IMG/VR virus record: IMGVR_UViG_3300013132_002633
Coordinates: 1-64,000 of that record
DNA: 64,000 bases
Source: a virus
Strand: one strand, 5' to 3'
The notes beneath the pieces are model-generated. The model searched no databases and was not told where the DNA came from. It saw nothing but the letters and a program-made list of their open reading frames with translations. Both the position numbers and the translations under genes were made by a program. Every line of letters begins with the position of its first letter. Position 1 is the first letter of the stretch. Positions 1 through 7,653 of this stretch are shown here, one piece after another.

Positions 1-1
1 A

Positions 2-1647
2 ACGTCAACTATTATAACCAATACGGTTGGTAGTAGAAACAATGCATTTGGTGGAAGTTCATTAAGAAACAATACAACCGACAACAATAATGCTTTTGGT
101 TATTTGGCATTGGCTAGTAATACGACTGGCAATGGAAATAGCGCGTTTGGTCATCAATCTTTATCAAGTAATACTACAGGTAATAGAAACAGTGCATTTG
201 GATATATTGCACTAAACTTTAATGTAAGTGGTATACAAAATTGTGCATTTGGTAATAGAGCATTAAGAAGTAGTGTTGGTGGTACCGCGAACAATGCATT
301 TGGGTATTCTGCTTTGGCTAATAATATCACGGGCAACAGAAACAATGCTTTTGGTTTATTTGCATTGGTAAATTCTATTTCGGGCATAAATAATAATGCA
401 TTTGGCCATTATGCACTTTTAAGTAATATCACAAATAATAATAATGCATTTGGTTATTTCTCATTAAGAAACAATACAGTTGGTATTAGAAATACTGCAT
501 TTGGTCATCAAAGTTTACGTGCTAATACTATAAGTAGCAGTAATAGTGCATTTGGTTATCAATCGCTGGTAACCAACACTGGAAGAAATAACAGTGCTTT
601 TGGTGATAGAACATTGACTGCAAATACCAGTGGTCGATTTAATTCAGCATTTGGATACAGAACATTGACTGCAAATACATTTGGTATATACAATACAGCA
701 TTTGGTGCCAACGCGTTGTTAGCTAATACTACAGGCGACAGTAATACTGCGATTGGATTAAATACGATGTTGAGTAATACAACAGGTATAAGAAATGTAG
801 CCGTTGGAATGCAATCATTGGGTACATTAGTTACAAATAATGGTAATTGTGCATTTGGGTATCGTAGTTTAATAGCATGTTGGGTAGCCAAGCCTCTGCA
901 ATTGGAAATAAAACTCTGTATAATAATTCTACAAGTCCAAACTGTGCGTTTAGTGCATTTTCATTATTTGCCAACACTACAGGTGCTGGAAATTGTTCAT
1001 TTGGATATAGATCACTTCAATCAAATACCACTGGCAATGGCAACAGTGCGTTTGGCCATAGAGCATTGCACAGCAATACCACTGGATTTGCAAATACAGC
1101 ATTTGGAAGTGGTAGTTTAAGTAGTGTTACTACAGGAAATTCTCTTACTGCACTTGGTTCTAATGCGGGTAGAACATTAACCACTGGTACAAATACTACG
1201 GCAATAGGTGCTAATGCACAGGCTAGTGGTACAGGTGCTACAAACGAATTTACATTGGGCAATAACGTTAGCACATTAAGATGTCACGTTAATACAATAA
1301 CTTTAATATCTGATGGTCGTGACAAAACTGATATAAAAGATTTGAATTTAGGATTAAATATAATAGATCAGGTGCGACCTGTAACATTTAGATGGGATAA
1401 ACGTGAATGGTATGAAAATGGCATCAAGGATGGTAGCAGAGCTGATACAAACATCAAGGTTGGATTTATAGCTCAGGAATTATTGCAAATGATGCAGAAT
1501 AATACATGTGAATACCTGGAACTTGTATATAACATTAATCCAGAAAAACTAGAAGCTACTCCATTAAATTTGTTTGTGCCTCTTGTAAAGGCAGTACAGG
1601 AATTACATGCTAAAGTCAAGCTCTTAGAAAATAAAATAAATAAATAA
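2..1647 (+). CDS. Tail fibre/adhesin with NAFG repeats and C-terminal S74 chaperone (5' partial, frame change near 880)
   Basis: Probable receptor-binding or long fibre protein. The gene is open at the left window edge. From base 2 to about 880 it reads as some 16 copies of an 18-21 residue repeat of the type N-[SNT]-AF-G-xxx-L-xxNTTG, as seen in trimeric beta-rich fibres and adhesin heads. Around 875-895 the repeat moves to another frame (a -1 change); the continuation runs to 1647 with the same repeats. The last ~110 residues (from SDGRDKTDIKDL) match the intramolecular chaperone of endosialidase (peptidase S74), which trimerises the fibre and then cleaves itself off at the Ser of SD. A C-terminal coiled coil (KAVQELHAKVKLLENKI) fits that domain. 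I treat both frames as one gene with a frameshift or sequence error. Family confidence is high, the exact receptor is unknown. Confidence 0.8.
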
Positions 1648-1648
1648 T

Positions 1649-1677
1649 TTGACTTTTAGCTTTATAGAAAGTATAAG
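1649..1677 (+). promoter_or_regulatory. sigma70-like promoter TTGACT-N17-TATAAG
   Basis: TTGACT at 1649-1654 and TATAAG at 1672-1677 with 17 bases between. It lies 130 bases before the gene at 1808, in a 160-base gap that otherwise holds nothing recognisable except the TATTTATA box at 1796. Confidence 0.4.
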
Positions 1678-1795
1678 TAAAAGCAAGCGCTTTGTTAAAC
1701 TAAATGTATATGATTGAATATAAATTATAATTAATGCTTATATAATAAGCGCATAAAGCACATGTACTTTTTTTAAAAACAACAGTGAATTTATC

Positions 1796-1803
1796 TATTT
1801 ATA
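1796..1803 (+). promoter_or_regulatory. TATTTATA box, candidate late promoter
   Basis: TATTTATA four bases before the ATG at 1808. The same octamer sits just upstream of many other + strand genes here. Function is inferred from position and from the TATAAATA-type late boxes of T4-like phages. Confidence 0.45.
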
Positions 1804-1807
1804 TGTT

Positions 1808-2983
1808 ATGACTGATACGGTATACAAAATATATTTGGATATGGATGGTGTAATATGTGATTGGGAATCACAATTCAAGAAGTATAGTGGTGGTATACCT
1901 GTTTCACAGTATGAAAACCATTATGGCAAAACTAATAGATATTATTTTGTGCGTAAAAGTAGTCCTGATTTTTATTCTACCATGCCTTATATGCCGGATG
2001 CGGAGGTATTGCTGAATTATATTAATAAATTTCCAGTTGAAATACTAAGTCATGCCACTGATGAATATGCTTCTGAAGGTAAACTAGCTTGGTTGCAAAA
2101 TAATAAAATAAACTACAATCCCATATTGGTGAACAATTCCAGCGATAAAGCTAATTTTGCAATGCCAAATACAATATTGATTGATGATAAGCCTGAAAAT
2201 ATAAAGTCATTTATAGATGCTGGCGGTATAGGCATTTTACATAAATCCGCAAATGAAACAATTGCGCAATTACAAAATCTTCAGAAATCATATATCAAGG
2301 AAGAATTATACAGATTATATAATAGCGTTTTAAATCCAAATATTTGGAATTCAGACGATTCTATAAAAGATGATGTGTCAGCCGCATTGATTTCCATAGC
2401 TAAATCCTTTTATAAGGATACGAAATTAAAATCTCCTATAGAGGATATATACTTAATAGGAAGCGCAGCTGCTTATAATTGGACACCTACCAGCGATTTG
2501 GATTTACATATAGTTGTAGATTTTAATAAAATAAATAAAGACAAAGAACTGGTTACTGCATATGCAAATTTATTAAAAACCAAGTGGAACAATGATCATG
2601 ATGTTATAGTAGCAAATCATCCAGTTGAAGTTTATTTACAAGATATTAATCATAAAAGCAATAGTTTAGGAATATATAGTTTAAAAAATAAAACATGGAT
2701 TAAAAAACCTGAGTATAAAGTTCCTAACATTGACAAAGAAACTATTAAAAAGAAATATAAAGAATTGTCGATGATTCTTGATAAAAGCATTAAAAATTCC
2801 GACGGTAAAAAACTTAAAAAATTAATTAAAAAACTATATGATTACAGACAGTCCGGCTTAGATAAAAATGGCGAATTCAGTACTGAAAATATTGTGTTTA
2901 AACTTTTAAGAAACACCGGTCATATAGATAAATTAAAAACAGCAGTTAATATCATAACCGATAAAGATTTAAGCAAATTATAA
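1808..2983 (+). CDS. HAD-type 5'-nucleotidase fused to a nucleotidyltransferase domain
   Basis: 391-residue two-domain protein. Residues ~5-160 are a HAD phosphatase of the cytosolic 5'(3')-deoxyribonucleotidase type: DMDG at 11-14 supplies the nucleophile and acid/base Asp pair, and TILIDDKPENI supplies the C-terminal acidic motif. Residues ~165-391 hold a polymerase-beta-like nucleotidyltransferase signature, GSAAAYNWTPTSDLDLHIVV from residue 218, with the G-S and D-x-D metal site. The phosphatase half could recycle dNMPs; the substrate of the transferase half (nucleotide or protein target) cannot be told. It stands alone between the fibre gene and the tail tube gene, with a TATTTATA box right before the ATG. 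I know of no standard T4 counterpart for this fusion. Confidence 0.7.
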   Translation: MTDTVYKIYLDMDGVICDWESQFKKYSGGIPVSQYENHYGKTNRYYFVRKSSPDFYSTMPYMPDAEVLLNYINKFPVEILSHATDEYASEGKLAWLQNNKINYNPILVNNSSDKANFAMPNTILIDDKPENIKSFIDAGGIGILHKSANETIAQLQNLQKSYIKEELYRLYNSVLNPNIWNSDDSIKDDVSAALISIAKSFYKDTKLKSPIEDIYLIGSAAAYNWTPTSDLDLHIVVDFNKINKDKELVTAYANLLKTKWNNDHDVIVANHPVEVYLQDINHKSNSLGIYSLKNKTWIKKPEYKVPNIDKETIKKKYKELSMILDKSIKNSDGKKLKKLIKKLYDYRQSGLDKNGEFSTENIVFKLLRNTGHIDKLKTAVNIITDKDLSKL

Positions 2984-3013
2984 AAAACTTAATATAGATT
3001 TTATTTTTTGATA

Positions 3014-3021
3014 TATTTATA
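3014..3021 (+). promoter_or_regulatory. TATTTATA box, candidate late promoter of tail tube gene
   Basis: Octamer 25 bases before the tail tube ATG at 3047, leaving room for a leader with a weak AAGG Shine-Dalgarno. Confidence 0.5.
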
Positions 3022-3046
3022 TCTAGAAACATCATAAGGTAAAAAT

Positions 3047-3538
3047 ATGGCAGAACTACTGAATCCAAACGAAATTTTTAGTACGAATTTTGAACCCAAA
3101 ACCAAAAATAGGTTCATACTTTACGTTGACGGTATTCCGTCGTTTATCATTAAAAAAACTGACCGTCCAAAATTACAACAAAGCGCTAAAGAACTTGACC
3201 ACATCAACATCAGAACCTTCTACAAAGGTAAAAGTATTTGGCAACCGATCTCTATGGAATTGTACGATCCAATAGTTCCAAGTGGCGCACAAGCAGTTAT
3301 GGAGTGGGTGAGACTACACCACGAAAGCGTAACTGGTCGTGATGGTTATCAAGATTTCTACAAAAAAGATCTTACTATAAATGTACTCGGACCTGTAGGT
3401 GATAAAATAGAAGAATGGAGTTTGCGTGGATGTTTCATCACTGATGCAAGTTTTGGTGATATGGATTGGAGCGACGATGGCGCACCGGTTACGATTAGTC
3501 TTACCGTGCAAATGGACTATTGTGTGCTTCAATATTAA
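3047..3538 (+). CDS. 19: Tail tube protein, T4 gp19-like
   Basis: 163 residues, the same length as T4 gp19, which stacks as hexameric rings to form the inner tail tube through which DNA passes. The sequence has the typical gp19 pattern: N-terminal NRFILYVDGIPSFIIKK strand, LHHESVTGRDGYQDFYKKD in the middle and the C-terminal WSLRGCFITDASFGDMDWS, followed by a final beta strand ending in Tyr. It is preceded by a TATTTATA box and followed by two hairpins, the second a terminator, so it can be expressed as a single strongly transcribed unit, fitting the high copy number needed. I am confident of the family. Confidence 0.88.
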   Translation: MAELLNPNEIFSTNFEPKTKNRFILYVDGIPSFIIKKTDRPKLQQSAKELDHINIRTFYKGKSIWQPISMELYDPIVPSGAQAVMEWVRLHHESVTGRDGYQDFYKKDLTINVLGPVGDKIEEWSLRGCFITDASFGDMDWSDDGAPVTISLTVQMDYCVLQY

Positions 3539-3549
3539 CATTACATTCT

Positions 3550-3578
3550 GATTATAGTATTCTGAATACACTATAATC
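3550..3578 (+). promoter_or_regulatory. Perfect 9-bp inverted repeat after tail tube gene
   Basis: GATTATAGT (3550-3558) pairs with ACTATAATC (3570-3578) around an 11-base loop. It lacks a T-run and sits 20 bases before a true terminator; it may protect the 3' end of the tail tube mRNA. Confidence 0.45.
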
Positions 3579-3597
3579 AAAATTAAAAGTTCTCGAC

Positions 3598-3628
3598 ATC
3601 TCTCACTAAAAATAGTGGGAGATTTTTT
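3598..3628 (+). terminator. Rho-independent terminator
   Basis: Ten-pair stem (3598-3607 with 3614-3623, one G-T pair), six-base loop, then a T-run. It ends the tail tube transcript. Confidence 0.8.
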
Positions 3629-3631
3629 ATA

Positions 3632-3660
3632 TTGACATAATATATATCTTGCACAATACT
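3632..3660 (+). promoter_or_regulatory. sigma70-like promoter TTGACA-N17-AATACT
   Basis: TTGACA at 3632-3637 and AATACT at 3655-3660, directly after the terminator and just before the endonuclease start at 3682. It would express the homing endonuclease independently of the tail genes. Confidence 0.55.
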
Positions 3661-3681
3661 TATTCATGTAACTGTTACATC

Positions 3682-5622
3682 ATGAACAAAGATGAAATAT
3701 TAAATATTATAAACAACCACTGTGATTGTTATACTCAAATTATAAAGTCCAAACATCGTAATTTTTACGATGAAGTGTGCAACCGATATAGTGGAGATAA
3801 GTTTGGTGAAAAGTTGTACCGCTATTTATATAACGACGACGATAAGCTTGGATTGTGTAAAAATTGTGGGGAACGTACAAAATTCAAAAGTGTTATAATT
3901 GGATATACAACATATTGTTGTAAGCGGTGTAGCAACGAACACAATAGAAGCAAAATAATTGAATCTAGAAAATTAAGCACTACAAATAATAAACACAAAT
4001 ATTTTGCAATTAAAAATTGTGTCAACTGCAATAAACAATTTGAATCGTATAAATTTAGAAATCAGAGATATTGCAGTGTAGAATGTAGTGCTGTGTCAAC
4101 GGGTGGTGATATAAACAGAATAGCTAAAATAAAGAATACAAAATTTAAAAAATATGGAGATTCAAATTACGTTAACGTTAATAAAGCTAGAAAAACATGT
4201 TTAAGTCGATATGGTGTGGATAATATATTTAAATTTCGTGAGATAAAAAATTTAATCAAAGAGATTAATTTGCAAAAATATGGGGTCGAACACACATTTC
4301 AATCCGATGAAATAAAAGACAAAATAAAACAAACCAATTTATTTAAATACGGCGTTAATAATCCAAGTAAATCATATGAAGTAAAAGATAAAATAAAGAA
4401 GACTGTCAATGACAAATATGGTGTTGATAATATTTTTAAACATAAAGAGACGATGGAGAAGGTGTATGCTGAAAATATTAAAAAATATGGAAAAAAGATA
4501 CCTGTAAATGCGGATGAATTGAAGTCTTTAATGATCAAAAGGTTGAGAGAAACTTTATATGGAGTTGTGGTGGAAAGGTTAAACATCAAGAGTGAGTGCG
4601 TGCCGTTATTTAATATTGATGAATATATCAACACGGACAAACAAAACAAATATAAATTTCAGTGTAAGAAGTGTAATGACATATTTTTGGATCATATTGA
4701 CGGCGGACATTTACCTAGATGTTTAAAATGTAATCCGTACATTGCTGGATTTAGTTTACACGAAAAAGAAATTGTTGACTATATTAAATCTATAATTAAC
4801 GATGATGTTATTGAAAACAACAGAGAAGTATTGAATGGACTGGAATTGGATGTATATATACCCTCTAAAAATATTGCGATTGAATATGATGGATTATATT
4901 GGCATGGCGAAAAAGGCGGTGGTAAAAACAAACAATATCATCTAAACAAAACAGAATTATGTAAATTGAAAAATATACAATTAATTCATATATTTGAAAA
5001 TGAATGGACACATAACCGTGATGTCGTTAAATCAAAACTAAAACACATATTAAGTCAGAACTGTGAAACGCCTATATATGCTAGAAATTGTGAAATACGT
5101 GAATCGACGGATGTTGATGAATTTTTAAAACAAAATCATATACAAGGAAATTGTCCATCTCAAGTTAAATTAGGCGCCTATAATAACAACAATTTGGTGG
5201 CGGTCATGACATTTGGTAAAAGAAGAGTTGCACTTGGAACTAAATCTACTAATGCAAGTGAATACGAATTGTTACGATTCGCAACGTCACATCGTGTAAC
5301 AGGCATTGCTAGTAAATTATTACAATGTTTTATAAAAAAATATCATCCGACAAAGATTGTTACTTATGCTGACAGAAGATATAGTGTGGGGAATTTATAT
5401 AAAAAAATTGGGTTTGTTGAAGTAGGTGTAACACAGCCAAATTATTGGTATTTTATTGACGGTGGAAACAGATTATGGCACAGATACAACTTCAGAAAGG
5501 ATCAATTATCAAAAAAGATTGCTAGATTTGATGATAAGCTAACTGAGTGGGAAAACATGAAAAACAATGGATATGATAGAATATGGGATTGTGGAAATAT
5601 AAAATACGAATGGAATAAGTAA
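3682..5622 (+). CDS. Free-standing homing endonuclease-like protein with Zn fingers, YGV repeats and Vsr/EDxHD-type nuclease core
   Basis: About 646 residues from the ATG at 3682 (the frame is open further upstream but only with a TTG start). Order of parts: two CxxC Zn-finger-like motifs (CKNCGERTKF and CVNCNKQFESY, residues ~60-145); five KYGVxNxF repeats (~residues 150-270) of the kind that bind DNA in phage homing enzymes; a nuclease core with IAIEYDGLYWHGE (E401, D403, W407, H408) matching the E-x-x-G-D-x-W-H pattern of the three other endonucleases in this window; and a C-terminal ~150-residue domain (SKLLQCFIKKYHPTKIVTYADRR) resembling GNAT-like folds. It lies between intact tail genes, so it is an independent mobile gene. 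Catalytic activity is inferred. Confidence 0.72.
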   Translation: MNKDEILNIINNHCDCYTQIIKSKHRNFYDEVCNRYSGDKFGEKLYRYLYNDDDKLGLCKNCGERTKFKSVIIGYTTYCCKRCSNEHNRSKIIESRKLSTTNNKHKYFAIKNCVNCNKQFESYKFRNQRYCSVECSAVSTGGDINRIAKIKNTKFKKYGDSNYVNVNKARKTCLSRYGVDNIFKFREIKNLIKEINLQKYGVEHTFQSDEIKDKIKQTNLFKYGVNNPSKSYEVKDKIKKTVNDKYGVDNIFKHKETMEKVYAENIKKYGKKIPVNADELKSLMIKRLRETLYGVVVERLNIKSECVPLFNIDEYINTDKQNKYKFQCKKCNDIFLDHIDGGHLPRCLKCNPYIAGFSLHEKEIVDYIKSIINDDVIENNREVLNGLELDVYIPSKNIAIEYDGLYWHGEKGGGKNKQYHLNKTELCKLKNIQLIHIFENEWTHNRDVVKSKLKHILSQNCETPIYARNCEIRESTDVDEFLKQNHIQGNCPSQVKLGAYNNNNLVAVMTFGKRRVALGTKSTNASEYELLRFATSHRVTGIASKLLQCFIKKYHPTKIVTYADRRYSVGNLYKKIGFVEVGVTQPNYWYFIDGGNRLWHRYNFRKDQLSKKIARFDDKLTEWENMKNNGYDRIWDCGNIKYEWNK

Positions 5623-5631
5623 ACTGACGTA

Positions 5632-5639
5632 TATTTATT
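5632..5639 (+). promoter_or_regulatory. TATTTATT box, variant candidate late promoter
   Basis: One mismatch from TATTTATA, ending five bases before the ATG at 5645. Confidence 0.35.
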
Positions 5640-5644
5640 AACAT

Positions 5645-6556
5645 ATGCAATTAGGCAAAAAAATATTTGTAATTTTCGCAGGAAGATTTCATCCATTTCA
5701 CAAAGGGCACAAGGGTGTATTTGATTATTTAAGTACAAAATACAGCGGTAATGATGTATATATTACAACAACTGATAAAGTTGAATTACCTAAAAGTCCG
5801 TTTACGTTTGATGAAAAGCGTAAAATGATGATGTTAACTGGTGTTCCATTGAACAAAATAATTCAAGTTCGTCAAAATTACAACTTATCGGATATACAGA
5901 GTAAAATTCCGATTGATATTAACCGTGATAGTATCATATTTGCTGTAAGTGAAAAAGATATGGCTGAAGATCCAAGATTCAGCAAATTCACTAAAAAGGA
6001 TGGATCGCCATCTTATTTACAGCCAATTCCTAAGAATTTAACCAAGTTGCAACCAGCTATAACTCACGGATATATTGACACTGTACCAACAACAGATTTT
6101 ACAGTGTTGGGTATGCCGGCTAGAAGTGCAAGTCAGTTGAGATCACAATATGCGACTTTAAATAACCAGCAAAGAAAGTTATTTATCGGAGATTTGTTTG
6201 GAAAGTATGATGATGATGTATATAACATAATGAACAACAAGTTATTGTCTGGTGGTTCTGGTGGTCAACTTACTGAAATGCAAAAGAAAGCATTAAAGAA
6301 ATTGATTGTGAAGGTAATCAGAGAGGATCAGTCGAGAGTGGATGCGGCTCGTAGAAATGCAAATTTAGCATTTAAAAAGCAACGAGAAGAAGAGTTAAGA
6401 TTTTCTAGGGAAAAGTTATCAAATGCGGAGGATAGACTAAAAAGTGCGACTGATGATGAACGAAACAATGCTGAAAAAGAAGTAGAAAATGCTAAAAATG
6501 ATGTAAGAAGTAAAGAGGAATTATATAAAGCTGCTACGTTGCAAGCAAAAACTTAA
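5645..6556 (+). CDS. Adenylyltransferase/cytidylyltransferase-like protein with C-terminal coiled coil
   Basis: 303 residues. The first ~180 residues form a nucleotidylyltransferase of the HxGH superfamily: FAGRFHPFHKGH at 11-22 contains the HKGH catalytic motif and MPARSASQLR (~residue 157) resembles the ISSTxIR nucleotide-binding motif. Members transfer NMP to small phosphates (NAD, CoA or lipid precursors). The last ~80 residues are a highly charged coiled coil (AFKKQREEELRFSREKLSNA), unusual for a metabolic enzyme and suggesting a structural or scaffold-bound role. It sits in the virion module between an endonuclease and gp26. The true substrate is unknown. Confidence 0.65.
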   Translation: MQLGKKIFVIFAGRFHPFHKGHKGVFDYLSTKYSGNDVYITTTDKVELPKSPFTFDEKRKMMMLTGVPLNKIIQVRQNYNLSDIQSKIPIDINRDSIIFAVSEKDMAEDPRFSKFTKKDGSPSYLQPIPKNLTKLQPAITHGYIDTVPTTDFTVLGMPARSASQLRSQYATLNNQQRKLFIGDLFGKYDDDVYNIMNNKLLSGGSGGQLTEMQKKALKKLIVKVIREDQSRVDAARRNANLAFKKQREEELRFSREKLSNAEDRLKSATDDERNNAEKEVENAKNDVRSKEELYKAATLQAKT

Positions 6557-6604
6557 TATAATTAATTAAAATTTTGATTTACATCTATATATTGTTATAA
6601 AGTT

Positions 6605-7411
6605 ATGAACGACGAAATTATAATCACTAAGTCAACAACACAAAAACAAAAAACAACATTTGCTACGGAGATTATTGATCTACCAAGTCAAGGCAAATAC
6701 TATTCAACTGACAATCCCCTATCAAAAGGTCATGTTGAGATGAAACACATGACTGCTAAAGAGGAAGATATTTTAACCAGTCCAAATCTTTTAAAAAAAG
6801 GATTAGCTATTGAAAAATTGCTTGAATCACTTATTGTTGATAAAAATGTTGATGTTAACAAATTGTTGAGCGGTGATAAAAATTCGTTGATTTTTGCTTG
6901 TAGACGATTGGCATATGGTGATAACTACGGTCCTGTAGAAGTTACCTGTACAAAATGTTCAACAAAGTCGCAGGTAAACATAGATTTAGGAAATTTAACT
7001 AATAAAGAAATAGATCCCAGTATATCTTCTACTCCAAACGGAGAATTTGAATATACACTACCAATTAACAAATCTGTAGTTACGTTTAGATTATTAACAT
7101 CCGGCGATGAAAAGATGATTGAAAAAGAAATTCAATCTATGTCTAAAATCAAAAAAGATGTTTCTAGTGAAATTACCAGTAGATTAAAAAATATGGTAAC
7201 GAGTGTAAACGGTGAAACTGATAAAGCTAAGGTTAAAGAATTTATTGATAATATGTTGTCTAGAGATGCCTTTTCTTTGAGACAATATATCAAGTCTGTA
7301 ACTCCTGACATTGACAGTACATTTAATTTTTCTTGTGAATCGTGTGGAAACGAGGAAAGGATCGGTGTGCCAGTAACGGCACAGTTTTTTTGGCCTGACA
7401 GCGGAGTATAA
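6605..7411 (+). CDS. 26: Baseplate hub / tail assembly protein, T4 gp26-like
   Basis: 268 residues. The pattern LPSQGKYYSTDNPLSKG near the N-terminus, MTAKEEDILTS, and a central four-cysteine zinc ribbon (CTKC ~ residue 118 and CESC ~ residue 244) identify the T4_baseplate/gp26 family. In T4, gp26 and gp51 are needed to start baseplate hub assembly but are not part of the finished structure. The frame-0 C-terminus is AQFFWPDSGV. A run of seven T at 7385-7391, 21 bases before the stop, leads into a second frame (7392-7616); a +1 shift there would give a ~336-residue fusion. The next gene is the tape measure, the place where tail assembly chaperones are normally encoded. Confidence 0.78.
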   Translation: MNDEIIITKSTTQKQKTTFATEIIDLPSQGKYYSTDNPLSKGHVEMKHMTAKEEDILTSPNLLKKGLAIEKLLESLIVDKNVDVNKLLSGDKNSLIFACRRLAYGDNYGPVEVTCTKCSTKSQVNIDLGNLTNKEIDPSISSTPNGEFEYTLPINKSVVTFRLLTSGDEKMIEKEIQSMSKIKKDVSSEITSRLKNMVTSVNGETDKAKVKEFIDNMLSRDAFSLRQYIKSVTPDIDSTFNFSCESCGNEERIGVPVTAQFFWPDSGV

Positions 7412-7616
7412 GTTAAACATTCAAGAAGTAATATTTGATTTGTGTTATTATGGTGGAGGAGGATTTACACCTGATGTTGTATATTCACTGCCTGTATACC
7501 TAAGAAATTTCTATTATAGAAAATTGGTTGAGGCTAAAACAAAAGAAAACGACGATGTACGAAAGTCTCAAAAATCAAATAAGTCTAACAAAATAGATAG
7601 ACCTAATATAAGATAA
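7392..7616 (+). CDS. gp51-like small baseplate assembly frame, no ATG; possible frameshift extension of gp26
   Basis: 74 codons in the frame +1 to gp26, from the T7 run to TAA at 7614-7616. It encodes KLNIQEVIFDLCYYGGGGFT followed by PDVVYSLPVYLRNFYYRKL and a charged tail. The aromatic YYGGGGF and LPVYLRNFYYRKL parts look like conserved protein, and I recall similar short frames after gp26 in other T4-like phages (gp51-like). There is no ATG, GTG or TTG before the conserved part apart from a TTG inside it, and the frame is closed by a stop upstream of 7385. So it is made by frameshifting from gp26, from a rare start such as CTG 7395, or the T-run length is wrong. Confidence 0.55.
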   Translation, partial: GLTAEYKLNIQEVIFDLCYYGGGGFTPDVVYSLPVYLRNFYYRKLVEAKTKENDDVRKSQKSNKSNKIDRPNIR

Positions 7617-7621
7617 ACAGA

Positions 7622-7629
7622 TATTTATA
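7622..7629 (+). promoter_or_regulatory. TATTTATA box, candidate late promoter of tape measure gene
   Basis: Octamer 24 bases upstream of the ATG at 7654. Confidence 0.5.
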
Positions 7630-7653
7630 ATTATAACAATATTATAATTATAT

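Noticed and set aside
154-387. Antisense open frames in the fibre region (also 559-891 and 1017-1274)
   Set aside because: They mirror the repeat on the other strand; low-complexity L/P/N sequence without independent signals.
104-1120. TTG at 104 as start of the fibre gene
   Set aside because: The frame is open to base 2 with the same repeat, so the true start is outside the window.
3682-5622. Endonuclease as part of a group I intron
   Set aside because: Both flanking genes (tail tube and adenylyltransferase-like) are intact, so no interrupted exon is present.
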